From contig DHXP01000057.1 of assembly GCA_002413745.1 (NCBI GenBank), positions 1-64,000 of the forward strand: a stretch of 64,000 bases of DNA. The letters are read 5' to 3'. The DNA comes from Flavobacterium sp. UBA5153. Lineage in GTDB: Bacteria > Bacteroidota > Bacteroidia > Flavobacteriales > Flavobacteriaceae. Below are positions 15,736 to 23,956 of this stretch, one piece after another. How positions within the stretch are numbered: the stretch's first letter is position 1; each line of letters begins with the position of its first letter. The position numbers were made by a program, and so were the translations under genes. The notes under the pieces are model-generated. The model saw nothing but the letters and a program-made list of their open reading frames with translations. It was not told where the DNA came from and did not search any database.

Positions 15736-15767
15736 TTGAAATAAATTCATAAAAAAGTTTATTTTTG
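15736..15767 (+). promoter_or_regulatory. ndk promoter
   Basis: A -7 box TATTTTTG at 15760-15767 followed by CAC, and a TTG at 15736-15738 at about the right distance for a -33 element. The ndk start codon is 25 bases downstream of the -7 box. Confidence 0.65.
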
Positions 15768-15791
15768 CACAAAATTTTAAAAAACAAAAAA

Positions 15792-16211
15792 ATGGCTACA
15801 AATAGAACTTTTACGATGATTAAACCTGATGGAGTCGAAAACGGACACATCGGTAATATATTGGCAATGATTACAAATGGTGGTTTCAAAATTGTTTCAT
15901 TGAAACTAACCCAATTGACCGTTGCAGATGCACAAGCATTTTATGCTGTTCACGCTGCAAGACCTTTTTATGGTGAATTGGTAGAATTTATGACACGTGG
16001 TCCTATTGTTGCCGCAATTTTAGAAAAAGACAATGCCGTTGAAGATTTCAGAACTTTGATTGGAGCCACAAATCCTGCCGAAGCTGCAGAAGGTACCATT
16101 CGTAAAGCGTATGCCACTTCCATTGGCGAAAATGCTGTTCACGGTTCGGACAGTGACGAAAATGCAGCTATTGAAGGCGCGTTCCATTTCGCAGGACGTG
16201 AGCAGTTCTAA
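15792..16211 (+). CDS. ndk: nucleoside diphosphate kinase
   Basis: 139 residues from the ATG at 15792 ([21 protein letters not shown]); a longer opening into the promoter is rejected. It exchanges phosphates among nucleoside di- and triphosphates. The phospho-accepting histidine is His117 in [20 protein letters not shown], and the KPDGV nucleotide-binding segment is at residues 11-15. The length is normal. It is a single gene with its own promoter and terminator. Confidence 0.97.
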   Translation: MATNRTFTMIKPDGVENGHIGNILAMITNGGFKIVSLKLTQLTVADAQAFYAVHAARPFYGELVEFMTRGPIVAAILEKDNAVEDFRTLIGATNPAEAAEGTIRKAYATSIGENAVHGSDSDENAAIEGAFHFAGREQF

Positions 16212-16270
16212 TTAGTATTCAGTAATCAGCTTTCAGTATTCAGAAAAGGGAAAGCAGATAACACTCATAA

Positions 16271-16307
16271 AAAAATCCCATTTACTAGCTAAATGGGATT
16301 TTTTTAT
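16271..16307. terminator. bidirectional terminator between ndk and the DUF721 gene
   Basis: AAATCCCATTTA (ending 16284) pairs with TAAATGGGATTT (starting 16290), with T-runs on both strands. It serves both convergent genes. Confidence 0.88.
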
Positions 16308-16343
16308 TTGCAAACTGAATACTGAGACTGAACACTAAAAAAG

Positions 16344-16640
16344 TTATCTCAAAACAACATCCTTGACAACATCGCGACGCAATTCCTCATTAATCATTGC
16401 GACAATTTTGGTCTTCCCATGGCTTAATTCCTCACGCAAAACTGCCGAACTAAGCTCTACATATAGGGTACTTCCTTTCAAAACCACGTTTTTGGTGTAA
16501 TGATTCACGCCATTTCCCATAAGTTGTTTCCAAGCTTCCTTGACGTCGATTTGATCCATTCCGGGTTGAAGTTTGTTGACTTGGATTATTTGCTTCAAAA
16601 CATCGCCAACGGTACTTTGATTATTTAGTCTTTTTGCCAT
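16344..16640 (-). CDS. DUF721 (DciA-like) protein
   Basis: 98 residues matching DUF721: VGDVLKQIIQVNKLQ, EAWKQLMGN, and LYVELSSAVLREELSHGKTKIVAMIN. The larger family includes DciA, a loader of the replicative helicase, but short Bacteroidota forms such as this one are not characterised. It overlaps the end of the upstream lipocalin-like gene by 20 bases, so it is translated from the same transcript as the ftsY operon. Confidence 0.85.
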   Translation of the reverse strand: MAKRLNNQSTVGDVLKQIIQVNKLQPGMDQIDVKEAWKQLMGNGVNHYTKNVVLKGSTLYVELSSAVLREELSHGKTKIVAMINEELRRDVVKDVVLR

Positions 16641-17064
16641 CGCCCAGAATATTTATTGGTGTTGCTTTCTTGTAATGATATTCCTTGTTCTCGGCATTTT
16701 TAAAGACTAATTTATCCTTGGAAACAGCAATCAATTCCTCAGTCCATTTTGCATAAGGTGTTGAATAATCCAGCAATACTTTATCCTTTTCGAAACGCAC
16801 TTTTATATTTTCATATGTATCATTTACGATAAAAGTGCCGTCCAATTGCGGCATTACTTTCTTTCGGAAACCGGTATTATTCTTGCCAATTTGGAAATAA
16901 TCATAACTCTGGTTTATGGTATAATCCTTGTCTTTTCCTTGGTCAAAAACCACTTTTTCGATTTCCCAATAGCCGTTAATTTTGGATATATCCGAGGGGG
17001 TTATCTTTTGCTGACAAGAGATAAAAAGAAATGAAACAAATAAAAATTTAAGTGTGTTTTTCAT
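16621..17064 (-). CDS. lipocalin-like lipoprotein
   Basis: 147 residues from the start at 17064 (MKNTLKFLFVSFLFISC; lipobox Cys17). The body reads like a small lipocalin-type beta barrel: INGYWEIEKVVFDQGK, YFQIGKNNTGFRKKV, FIVNDTYENIKVRF, then EELIAVSKDKLVFKNAENKEYHYKK. Its role is unknown. It begins 4 bases after the stop of the 58-residue membrane protein and overlaps the DUF721 gene by 20 bases, so it is part of the ftsY operon. An upstream-extended frame exists but runs through the small membrane gene and is rejected. Confidence 0.8.
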   Translation of the reverse strand: MKNTLKFLFVSFLFISCQQKITPSDISKINGYWEIEKVVFDQGKDKDYTINQSYDYFQIGKNNTGFRKKVMPQLDGTFIVNDTYENIKVRFEKDKVLLDYSTPYAKWTEELIAVSKDKLVFKNAENKEYHYKKATPINILGDGKKTK

Positions 17065-17068
17065 TTTG

Positions 17069-17245
17069 CTACTTATTTTTTCTGCTTTTGAGAAACCCAA
17101 AAATAAAAAAACCTGCTCCAAAAACGAGTAAAAATCCATATAAGAAATCACTTTTATCCCTAAATAAATTCGCTAAAACAAACGAAATAACGCTCAATAA
17201 ATAAAGAAAAATTGGGCTGATATTTTTGAAAGAAGAAAAATCCAT
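17069..17245 (-). CDS. small two-helix membrane protein (58 residues)
   Basis: ATG at 17245, TAG at 17069-17071. The protein has two hydrophobic helices: residues 9-26 (ISPIFLYLLSVISFVLAN) and about 36-52 (LYGFLLVFGAGFFIFGF), joined by FRDKSD, and ends with KSRKNK, which predicts a hairpin with cytoplasmic ends. It starts 7 bases after the ftsY stop and ends 4 bases before the lipocalin-like gene, so tight operon spacing supports it as a real gene. No family recognised. Confidence 0.75.
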   Translation of the reverse strand: MDFSSFKNISPIFLYLLSVISFVLANLFRDKSDFLYGFLLVFGAGFFIFGFLKSRKNK

Positions 17246-17252
17246 TAGGCTA

Positions 17253-18209
17253 TTATTTAAAAAAACTATCTACAAATTCATATTTATTAAAAACCTGTAA
17301 ATCCTCGATTCCTTCACCTACTCCAATGTATTTCACGGGAATTTTAAATTGGTCAGAAATCCCGATGACAACACCACCTTTAGCAGTTCCGTCGAGTTTT
17401 GTGACTGCAAGCGATGTCACTTCGGTGGCTACGGTAAATTGTTTGGCTTGCTCAAAGGCATTTTGTCCGGTTGAACCGTCAAGAACCAATAGCACGTCGT
17501 GAGGCGCATCGCCAACTACTTTTTGCATCACGCGTTTTACTTTTGTCAACTCGTTCATCAAGTTGATTTTATTGTGCAAACGACCGGCTGTATCAATGAT
17601 GACGATGTCGGCATTTTGGGCAACAGCGGATTGCAAAGTGTCAAAAGCCACTGATGCCGGATCGCTTCCCATATTTTGTTTTATCAACGGAACTCCCACT
17701 CTATCTGCCCAAACTTGTAATTGGTCAATCGCCGCTGCACGAAAAGTATCAGCCGCACCAAGAACTACTTTATATCCTTGTTTTTTGAATTGGTATGCCA
17801 GTTTTCCAATGGTAGTGGTCTTTCCAACACCGTTTACGCCAACAACCATCAAAACATAAGGTTTTTTTGTATTTATTGGGATTATAAATTCGGTAGCTTC
17901 GCCGGAATTGGTTTCGGAGAGCAAACCTGCGATTTCCTCCCGAAGAATTTGATTGAGTTCATCCGTTCCAAGGAATTTATCTTCGGAAACGCGTTTTTCG
18001 ATTCGGGTGATGATTTTTAAGGTGGTGTTGACTCCAACGTCGGAGGAAACAAGAATTTCTTCCAAGTTGTCCAATACCTCATCATCTACCTTTGATTTAC
18101 CGGCAACAGCCTTGGTTAACTTTGAAAAGAAAGTTGTTTTTGATTTTTCTAGACCTTTGTCTAAAGTTTCCTTTTTCTCTGAAGAAAATATTTTTTTAAA
18201 AAAACTCAT
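17253..18209 (-). CDS. ftsY: signal recognition particle receptor FtsY
   Basis: 318 residues: a short charged N-terminal segment, a helical N domain, then the SRP GTPase. G motifs are GVNGVGKTTTIGKLA, DTFRAAAIDQL, DTAGRLHNK and TKLDGTAKGG. FtsY docks ribosome-SRP complexes at the membrane by forming a GTP-dependent heterodimer with Ffh. The acidic A domain of enterobacterial FtsY is missing, as is usual in this phylum. It heads an operon with the 58-residue membrane protein, the lipocalin-like gene and DUF721. Confidence 0.97.
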   Translation of the reverse strand: MSFFKKIFSSEKKETLDKGLEKSKTTFFSKLTKAVAGKSKVDDEVLDNLEEILVSSDVGVNTTLKIITRIEKRVSEDKFLGTDELNQILREEIAGLLSETNSGEATEFIIPINTKKPYVLMVVGVNGVGKTTTIGKLAYQFKKQGYKVVLGAADTFRAAAIDQLQVWADRVGVPLIKQNMGSDPASVAFDTLQSAVAQNADIVIIDTAGRLHNKINLMNELTKVKRVMQKVVGDAPHDVLLVLDGSTGQNAFEQAKQFTVATEVTSLAVTKLDGTAKGGVVIGISDQFKIPVKYIGVGEGIEDLQVFNKYEFVDSFFK

Positions 18210-18280
18210 TTTATAAATAGTATTAAGAAAAAGAAATAGCTCAAAAAACTAATATAATTTTCTAACGGTAAATATAGAAA

Positions 18281-18316
18281 ATAAAAAAGCTACTTCCGAA
18301 TGAAAGTAGCTTTTCT
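18281..18316 (-). terminator. terminator of the rpmB-rpmG-DUF4295 unit
   Basis: On the minus strand AAAAGCTACTT pairs with AAGTAGCTTTT, followed by TTTATTTT. Located just downstream of the DUF4295 stop and upstream of ftsY. Confidence 0.85.
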
Positions 18317-18334
18317 ATATAATGTAATTGTTAA

Positions 18335-18487
18335 TTATTTCTTTTTCAAGAACTCATCAACTGCTTCAGGAGTCATAATAGATTCTACGAATGTATATGC
18401 GCCAGTTTTTGGAGATTTCACCATTTTGATGGCTTTTGATAATCTCTTAGAAGATGTTTGTAACGATGCTACTGTTTTCTTTGCCAT
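18335..18487 (-). CDS. DUF4295 small ribosome-associated-type protein
   Basis: 50 residues: starts MAKKTVASLQTSSKRLSKAI, contains KSPKTGAYTFVESIM and ends DEFLKKK. It is short, basic and always found after rpmB and rpmG in Bacteroidota as I know them; this position suggests a phylum-specific ribosomal or ribosome-associated protein. It begins 9 bases after the rpmG stop. No direct function is established from the sequence. Confidence 0.9.
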   Translation of the reverse strand: MAKKTVASLQTSSKRLSKAIKMVKSPKTGAYTFVESIMTPEAVDEFLKKK

Positions 18488-18496
18488 GACTAATAA

Positions 18497-18679
18497 TTAT
18501 TTAATTTCTTTATGAACAGTTACACGTTTCAAGATTGGATTAAATTTTTTAATCTCTAATCTGTCCGGAGTATTTTTTTTGTTCTTTGTTGTTATGTATC
18601 TTGAAGTTCCCGCAACACCTGATGTTTTGTGTTCAGTACATTCTAAAATTACCTGGATTCTATTCCCTTTCTTTGCCAT
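18497..18679 (-). CDS. rpmG: 50S ribosomal protein L33
   Basis: 60 residues, normal for L33: [18 protein letters not shown], then [21 protein letters not shown]. It keeps only one cysteine (ECTE), so the Cys4 zinc site of some L33 forms is absent. It sits between rpmB and the DUF4295 gene in a three-gene unit. Confidence 0.96.
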   Translation of the reverse strand: MAKKGNRIQVILECTEHKTSGVAGTSRYITTKNKKNTPDRLEIKKFNPILKRVTVHKEIK

Positions 18680-18707
18680 CTTGCTATTTATTTATTTTGG
18701 AAAAAGA

Positions 18708-18944
18708 TTATTTAATAAATCCTTCTGACTTAGCTTTTTTCAAAACTGCAGCGATTCCATTTTTGTTAATTGTTTTTATCGTAGATGCTGCTACTCTTAG
18801 AGTAATCCATCTATCTTCTTCTGGAAGATAAAAACGCTTTTTAACTAAGTTTACAGAAAATTTTCTCTTAGTTTTATTCATAGCGTGAGAAACGTTATTT
18901 CCTACCATCGCTCTTTTACCTGTAAGGTCACAAACTCTTGACAT
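18708..18944 (-). CDS. rpmB: 50S ribosomal protein L28
   Basis: 78 residues with the family opening [20 protein letters not shown] and the [16 protein letters not shown] segment. First gene of the rpmB-rpmG-DUF4295 unit. Upstream on the minus strand a TTTTCTTTGCACC sequence (near 18978) resembles a -7 box. Confidence 0.97.
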   Translation of the reverse strand: MSRVCDLTGKRAMVGNNVSHAMNKTKRKFSVNLVKKRFYLPEEDRWITLRVAASTIKTINKNGIAAVLKKAKSEGFIK

Positions 18945-19015
18945 TATTCTTATCTTTTATCGTTATTCAAAATCAGGGTGCAAAGAAAAGAAAAATAAAC
19001 GGATGAAGCAAAAAA

Positions 19016-20269
19016 TTAAAGCACATTTTTCAAAATTTCTTTCCGCAACATTTCCATACTCTTAATCACGGTTCTATCTATCACTTTTTCACGGGGTTGA
19101 CCAAAATTAAATTCTTCGACAATTACATTATTTGGCGTAGCCAATGCAATAAAAACAGTTCCAACCTCGGCATTTGAGTCTCCTTTCGTCGGACCGGCAT
19201 TTCCAGTCGTGGCAATGGCGTAATCCGTTTTCATTGTGTTTTTTACGTTGGTTGCCATCTGTTTCGCAACTTCGGCGCTTACCACGGAATGCTCTTTTAT
19301 CAAATTTTCAGAAATTCCCAAAACGGATATTTTGGTTTCGGTTGCATACGAAACAATGCCTCCTTTAAAATATTTTGAAGCACCTGAAACCGATGTCAGA
19401 ACCTGGGCAATTTTTCCGCCGGTGCAACTTTCGGCAGTCGAAATGGTTTTCTTTTGTTGTTTCAAAAGGTGTCCCACGACAGTTTCAAGGGTTTCATCAT
19501 CGTCAAAGCCCACAATAATATCGCCTATTATTTTCGTCAGGGAAATCACATTTTCCTCGATGGATTTCTCCAAGAATTCTTTATCGATTCCTCTTGCCGA
19601 AAGGCGCAAACGCACGCTTCCGGGATTTGGCAAATAAGCTAATTTGATAAATTCCGGTAAATTATCTTCCCATTTTTCGATACGTTCCGAAACCAAGCTT
19701 TCGCCTTGACCGTAAGTAAGTATTGTTTTATGAAGAATGTAAGGCCGCTTGTATTCTCGAACAACTTTGGGAATGATTTCGTTTTCGACCAAATATTTCA
19801 TTTCAAAAGGGACTCCCGGAAGTGAAACAAATACGGTATTTTCTTTTTTCATCCACATCCCCGGCGCCGTCCCCACTTGATTGTGAAGTACGGTACATTT
19901 TGACGGCACCAATGCTTGGTCTTTATTTATTTGCGTGATAGTTCGCTTGTAAAACCCTTCGATTAGTTGGGTGACATGGCTTAAAACATCGTGGTCAACA
20001 ATCAGTTCGTCCTCAAAATAATCACAAAAAGTCTGCTTGGTAACATCGTCCTTTGTTGGTCCAAGTCCCCCTGTAATTAGGACTAGATCAACCGCGTTTT
20101 GAAGTTTTTTAAAGGTATCCAGAATGTGTTGCTTGTTATCGCTAATGGAAATCATTTCGTGAATTTCAACACCAATTCTGTCTAGTGATTTGGCAATAAA
20201 AGCGGAGTTCGTATCGACAATTTGTCCTATTAAAATTTCATCACCTATAGTAATTATGGTTGCTTTCAT
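19016..20269 (-). CDS. cinA: CinA-like protein (nicotinamide-nucleotide amidase)
   Basis: 417 residues in two domains. Residues 1-170 are the molybdopterin-binding-like (COG1058) domain: [16 protein letters not shown] and [13 protein letters not shown]. Residues about 255-417 are the amidase domain: [37 protein letters not shown] and [12 protein letters not shown]. CinA hydrolyses NMN to nicotinate mononucleotide and the N-terminal part can act on ADP-ribose; it also has a damage/competence link in some bacteria. It is a single-gene unit on the minus strand. Confidence 0.93.
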   Translation of the reverse strand: MKATIITIGDEILIGQIVDTNSAFIAKSLDRIGVEIHEMISISDNKQHILDTFKKLQNAVDLVLITGGLGPTKDDVTKQTFCDYFEDELIVDHDVLSHVTQLIEGFYKRTITQINKDQALVPSKCTVLHNQVGTAPGMWMKKENTVFVSLPGVPFEMKYLVENEIIPKVVREYKRPYILHKTILTYGQGESLVSERIEKWEDNLPEFIKLAYLPNPGSVRLRLSARGIDKEFLEKSIEENVISLTKIIGDIIVGFDDDETLETVVGHLLKQQKKTISTAESCTGGKIAQVLTSVSGASKYFKGGIVSYATETKISVLGISENLIKEHSVVSAEVAKQMATNVKNTMKTDYAIATTGNAGPTKGDSNAEVGTVFIALATPNNVIVEEFNFGQPREKVIDRTVIKSMEMLRKEILKNVL

Positions 20270-20318
20270 TTTTTAATTTAAGGTTTGGGAACTTAATTTA
20301 GGAATTCATCATGAAATT

Positions 20319-20338
20319 AATCCCGAAGTATCGGAACA
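20319..20338. repeat. degenerate CCCGA...TCGG palindrome
   Basis: TCCCGAAGTATCGGAA upstream of cinA, a decayed copy of the palindrome family found at 6196, 13616, 29959, 32965 and 53162. Confidence 0.6.
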
Positions 20339-20397
20339 TTAATCAAACTTCAAAAAGTTCTAAAATTTAGACAGTAAAAAGGAATCGAAAAGTTTCT

Positions 20398-20742
20398 CTA
20401 CAAATCAAAATCTTTCTTTAATTCCTTGATCGCATCGTTTACTTGGTTGTTTATACTCTTAAATATTTCTTTTATTTCTTTCTTTTTGCCTTCGGCTTTT
20501 GTCCAAGCTTCGACTTGAAGAATTTCTTCGAAAGCAATATTTAAACCAAGCAAATCAAGAGATGGTTTTATTTTATGTGCATAAGCATAAGCATGTTTAT
20601 GGTCTTTCTTTTTTATTCCCTCTTTGATTTCTAATAAATCTTCCGGAATTTCCGTAACAAATAACGTAAGGATTTGATTAACAAATTCTGAATCGTTATC
20701 TGAAAGCGCGTGCACTTTTGCTAAGTTGTAATGTAATGCCAT
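20398..20742 (-). CDS. Hpt domain phosphotransfer protein
   Basis: 114 residues forming a four-helix Hpt domain. The phospho-accepting histidine is His56 in YAHKIKPSLDLLGL. Hpt proteins relay phosphate from hybrid histidine kinases to response regulators. No kinase is nearby; instead the start codon overlaps the stop of the FAH gene by one base, so it is translationally coupled to metabolic genes. Confidence 0.88.
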   Translation of the reverse strand: MALHYNLAKVHALSDNDSEFVNQILTLFVTEIPEDLLEIKEGIKKKDHKHAYAYAHKIKPSLDLLGLNIAFEEILQVEAWTKAEGKKKEIKEIFKSINNQVNDAIKELKKDFDL

Positions 20743-21353
20743 TATTTTATCTCTATTCTAAATAATTTATTTCCTTCTAAAAATCCTTCCAGAACATCTT
20801 CTGGCTTCACAACCGCAACTCCTTCTGGAGTTCCCGTAAAAATAATATCACCTATTTTTAAAGTGAAATATCGAGAAACAAAAGAAATTAGTTCATCAAT
20901 CTTCCACAACATGTGACTGGTATTGCCTTTTTGGACTGTCAAATTATTGTTGGTCAATTCAAATGTAATGTTTTCCAATGAATTAAATTGTTTTTTGGGC
21001 AAAAATTCTCCAATTACCGCCGAGCCGTCAAAAGCCTTCGCTTTTTCCCACGGCAATCCTTTCGCTTTTAATTGATTCTGTACATCCCGAGCCGTAAAGT
21101 CTATTCCCACGCTGATTTCATCATAATATTTATGGGCAAACTTGGCATCAATATGTTTTCCAACTTTGCTTATTTTTACAATAATTTCGATTTCATGATG
21201 GATATCCTGTGAAAATTCCGGAATCACAAAAGGATGTTGTTTTAATAAAACTGCCGAGTCGGGTTTCATAAAAATAACAGGTTCTGTTGGTCGTTCGTTG
21301 TGTAGTTCTGCTATATGCTTGACATAATTTCTACCGATGCAGATGATTTTCAT
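20742..21353 (-). CDS. fumarylacetoacetate hydrolase family protein
   Basis: 203 residues, the short FAH fold. CIGRNYVKHIAEL, EPVIFMKPDSA, the metal-binding IHHEIEIIVKI acid residues, FTARDVQ and FTGTPEGVA are family hallmarks. Members decarboxylate oxaloacetate or hydrolyse acylpyruvates; which reaction occurs here is open. Order on the minus strand: exonuclease, FAH (16 bases apart), Hpt (overlap). Confidence 0.92.
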   Translation of the reverse strand: MKIICIGRNYVKHIAELHNERPTEPVIFMKPDSAVLLKQHPFVIPEFSQDIHHEIEIIVKISKVGKHIDAKFAHKYYDEISVGIDFTARDVQNQLKAKGLPWEKAKAFDGSAVIGEFLPKKQFNSLENITFELTNNNLTVQKGNTSHMLWKIDELISFVSRYFTLKIGDIIFTGTPEGVAVVKPEDVLEGFLEGNKLFRIEIK

Positions 21354-21369
21354 TTTTTTTATTCTAAGA

Positions 21370-22146
21370 TTAACTCAATTTGGTGTTTAATTTTCTCAGT
21401 TTGATTGCCGTTAAAACTTTCTTTGTATATAAAGGAAAATCAGCGTTTTGCATCCAACTAAAATAACCCGGTTCAGTTTCTAAAATTCTATCTACTTTTA
21501 CTCCTTTGTGTTTTCCAAAGGCGAAAATTTCATCGCCATCATCATCAAAAGCAATCATTCCTGCAAAATCGGCGATTTTTTTTCTGGTGGTGAATTCGGA
21601 TAGCGATTTCATGTCATTTTCCAATTCGGGATAACGATCTAATTGCGCTTTCATAATTTCGTAAGTCGCCATCGTATCGGCTTCGGCAGAATGCGCATTT
21701 TCGATTTTTTTGTTACAATAAAATTTCAAAGCTGCGCTTAATGTCCTTTCTTCTTTTTTATGAAAAATGGTTTGCACATCAACTGAAACTCGGTTTTTCA
21801 TGTCAAAATCCACTCCAGCACGGAGCATTTCTTCGGCCAACAATGGAATATCAAAACGATCGGAATTATACCCAGCTAAATCGGAATCTTTAATCATGTT
21901 GTAAACCTGTGAAGCCAGTTCCTTAAATGTTGGTTCGTTGGCTACTTTTTCATCGCTAATTCCATGAATGGCGGTTGATTGTGGAGGAATTGGAATAGTT
22001 GGATTAACCAGCCAAGTTTTACTTTCTTTGTTTCCGTTAGGAAAAACTTTGAAGACAGATATTTCAACAATTCGATCTTTGGCGACATCAATTCCTGTAG
22101 TTTCTAAGTCAAAAAAGCAAATTGGTTTATTAAGTTTGAGTTCCAT
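21370..22146 (-). CDS. 3'-5' exonuclease (DnaQ/PolC-epsilon type)
   Basis: 258 residues. The exonuclease acidic motifs are visible: FFDLETTGID (Asp13, Glu15), NSDRFDIPLLAEE and HSAEADTMATYEI. The C-terminal part (residues about 205-245, FGKHKGVKVDRILETEPGYFSWMQ) looks like the small DUF3820-type domain often fused to such exonucleases. First gene of the exonuclease-FAH-Hpt unit. Confidence 0.9.
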   Translation of the reverse strand: MELKLNKPICFFDLETTGIDVAKDRIVEISVFKVFPNGNKESKTWLVNPTIPIPPQSTAIHGISDEKVANEPTFKELASQVYNMIKDSDLAGYNSDRFDIPLLAEEMLRAGVDFDMKNRVSVDVQTIFHKKEERTLSAALKFYCNKKIENAHSAEADTMATYEIMKAQLDRYPELENDMKSLSEFTTRKKIADFAGMIAFDDDGDEIFAFGKHKGVKVDRILETEPGYFSWMQNADFPLYTKKVLTAIKLRKLNTKLS

Positions 22147-22163
22147 TTATAAATTTTAAAAGA

Positions 22164-22171
22164 CAAATATA
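22164..22171 (-). promoter_or_regulatory. -7 box of the exonuclease operon
   Basis: Minus strand TATATTTG, a perfect match to TAnnTTTG, 17 bases before the start codon. Confidence 0.6.
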
Positions 22172-22226
22172 TAATTTTGAAGTTACCGTTTGTCGATTAT
22201 TAAAAAACTTTTGGGCAAAAATAAAA

Positions 22227-22269
22227 AAATCCGACAAGTTTAGAAAAACAGTCGGATTTATTTTTTTTT
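22227..22269. terminator. bidirectional terminator downstream of the E2 gene
   Basis: AAATCCGAC at 22227-22235 pairs with GTCGGATTT at 22251-22259; T-runs flank both sides. On the minus strand it would end the E2 transcript about 190 bases after its stop. Confidence 0.75.
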
Positions 22270-22451
22270 ATGCTTGTCCATTATGTTATCTAAATATATT
22301 TTTTTCTGCCACAGATTCCACAGATTATCACAGATTTCTTAACAATTATCTCAAAAGAATCTTTTAAATCCTTTAATCTATGGCAAAAAAAAAAGCTAAT
22401 TTTTATTTTAGGTATTATCGGGACAAACCTTTTTTAAAAGTATATCAACGA

Positions 22452-23750
22452 TTAGAAATCTCTATCTACATCAAATGCTTCAAGATATTCGGCAACACGT
22501 TTTACAAAACTTCCTCCCAATGCACCGTCAACAACACGATGGTCATAGCTGTGCGACAAGAACATTTTTTGGCGAATGCCTATAAAATCACCTTCCGGAG
22601 TTTCGATGACTGCAGGCACTTTTCTAATGACCCCAAGTGCTAAAATCCCCACTTGTGGTTGATTGATGATTGGCGTTCCAAAAACGCTTCCAAAAGTCCC
22701 CACATTCGTAACCGTATAGGTTCCGCCTTGTGTATCGTCTGGTTTTAATTTTCCTGTTTTGGCTCGGTTGCCAAGGTCGTTCACAGCTTTTGCCATTCCT
22801 ACCAAGTTCAGTTGATCCGCATTTTTGATAACCGGAACAATCAGGTTTCCGTTGGGTAATGACGCTGCCATTCCAAGGTTTATATTTTTCTTTTTGATGA
22901 TGAAATCGCCATCGACAGCAATATTCATCATCGGAAAATCTTTCAACGCTTTGGCAACAGCCTCCATAAAAATAGGAGTATAAGTCAATTTTTCGCCTTC
23001 TCTCTTTTCGAAAGCAGTTTTAACTTTTTCTCTCCATTTTACAATATTGGTCACGTCAACTTCGATGAATGATTGTACGTGCGCCGCTGTTTGCACCGAT
23101 GCCACCATATAACCGGAAATCAGCTTGCGCATTCTGTCCATTTCGATGATTTCGTCGCCTCCGTTTGTAGAAACTGCTGTTGGTTTTTGGGTGATTGGCG
23201 CTGGTTTAGAAACAACTGGCTCTTGACTTTTGGATTTCGACTCAATTTTTCTATCAGCGACAAATTTTAAAATATCTTCTTTCGTTACTCTTCCGTCTTT
23301 TCCGGAACCCGAAATATTTTCTAGTTCCCCGACAGAAATACCTTCTTCCTTGGCAATATTTTTTACCAATGGAGAAAAGAATTTTTCAGAATCCGAGAAA
23401 TTATTTGGAGTAGCAAGAGTTTCTTTAGCAACCTCAACACTTTTTTCAATTGCCGCAACTTCAACCGGAACAACAACTTCTTGTTTTACATTTTGCGAAA
23501 CCGAATTTCCTTCCGTTTCGATAATGGCAATGGTCTGGCCTACTTGAACCAAATCGTCTTTACCAAACAATTGTTCAACTAAAATACCCGAAACCTCACT
23601 TGGCACTTCGCTATCGACTTTGTCAGTTGCGATTTCGAGAACGGCCTCATCGACTTCGATTTTGTCGCCAACTTGTTTCAACCAATTTGTAATGGTTGCT
23701 TCTGCAACGCTTTCTCCCATTTTTGGAAGTTTTAATTCAAATCTTGCCAT
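22452..23750 (-). CDS. 2-oxo acid dehydrogenase E2 (dihydrolipoamide acyltransferase)
   Basis: 432 residues. Lipoyl domain at the N-terminus with lipoyl lysine Lys44 (ATDKVDSEV), an Ala/Pro/Val linker, an E3-binding domain near residues 120-160 (SPLVKNIAKEEGI, GRVTKEDIL), then the catalytic domain ending SHSYDHRVVDG with His404 and Asp408. The KKK-free single-lipoyl layout and DKVDSEV motif suit branched-chain or 2-oxoglutarate/pyruvate E2 enzymes; in Bacteroidota this type is often the branched-chain E2, but the substrate is not decided here. No E1 or E3 gene is adjacent. Confidence 0.92.
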   Translation of the reverse strand: MARFELKLPKMGESVAEATITNWLKQVGDKIEVDEAVLEIATDKVDSEVPSEVSGILVEQLFGKDDLVQVGQTIAIIETEGNSVSQNVKQEVVVPVEVAAIEKSVEVAKETLATPNNFSDSEKFFSPLVKNIAKEEGISVGELENISGSGKDGRVTKEDILKFVADRKIESKSKSQEPVVSKPAPITQKPTAVSTNGGDEIIEMDRMRKLISGYMVASVQTAAHVQSFIEVDVTNIVKWREKVKTAFEKREGEKLTYTPIFMEAVAKALKDFPMMNIAVDGDFIIKKKNINLGMAASLPNGNLIVPVIKNADQLNLVGMAKAVNDLGNRAKTGKLKPDDTQGGTYTVTNVGTFGSVFGTPIINQPQVGILALGVIRKVPAVIETPEGDFIGIRQKMFLSHSYDHRVVDGALGGSFVKRVAEYLEAFDVDRDF

Positions 23751-23956
23751 ATTGTTAACTTAAAAGGTGGTTTTGGTTTTCTGGTTGCAAAATTAATAAA
23801 ATAAACACGAATTTAGCTCACTAATCATATATTTTTTATAGGAGTTCACTGATTTTCAATTCACGAATTTTCACGAATTTTAGTTTCTGCCAAAATTTCA
23901 CAAATTCGCAAATTTTTTAAATCTGAAATCAAAAATCAAAAATCAAAAATCGTTAA

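Larger units (their letters stand above)
22147..22451. other. intergenic region of 305 bp with terminator and repeat debris
   Basis: Contains the exonuclease promoter, a strong hairpin terminator (22227-22269), a CACAGATT(CC/ATCA)CACAGATT direct repeat near 22308-22337 and a half-palindrome TTATCGGGAC at 22415. No gene seen. Confidence 0.6.
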
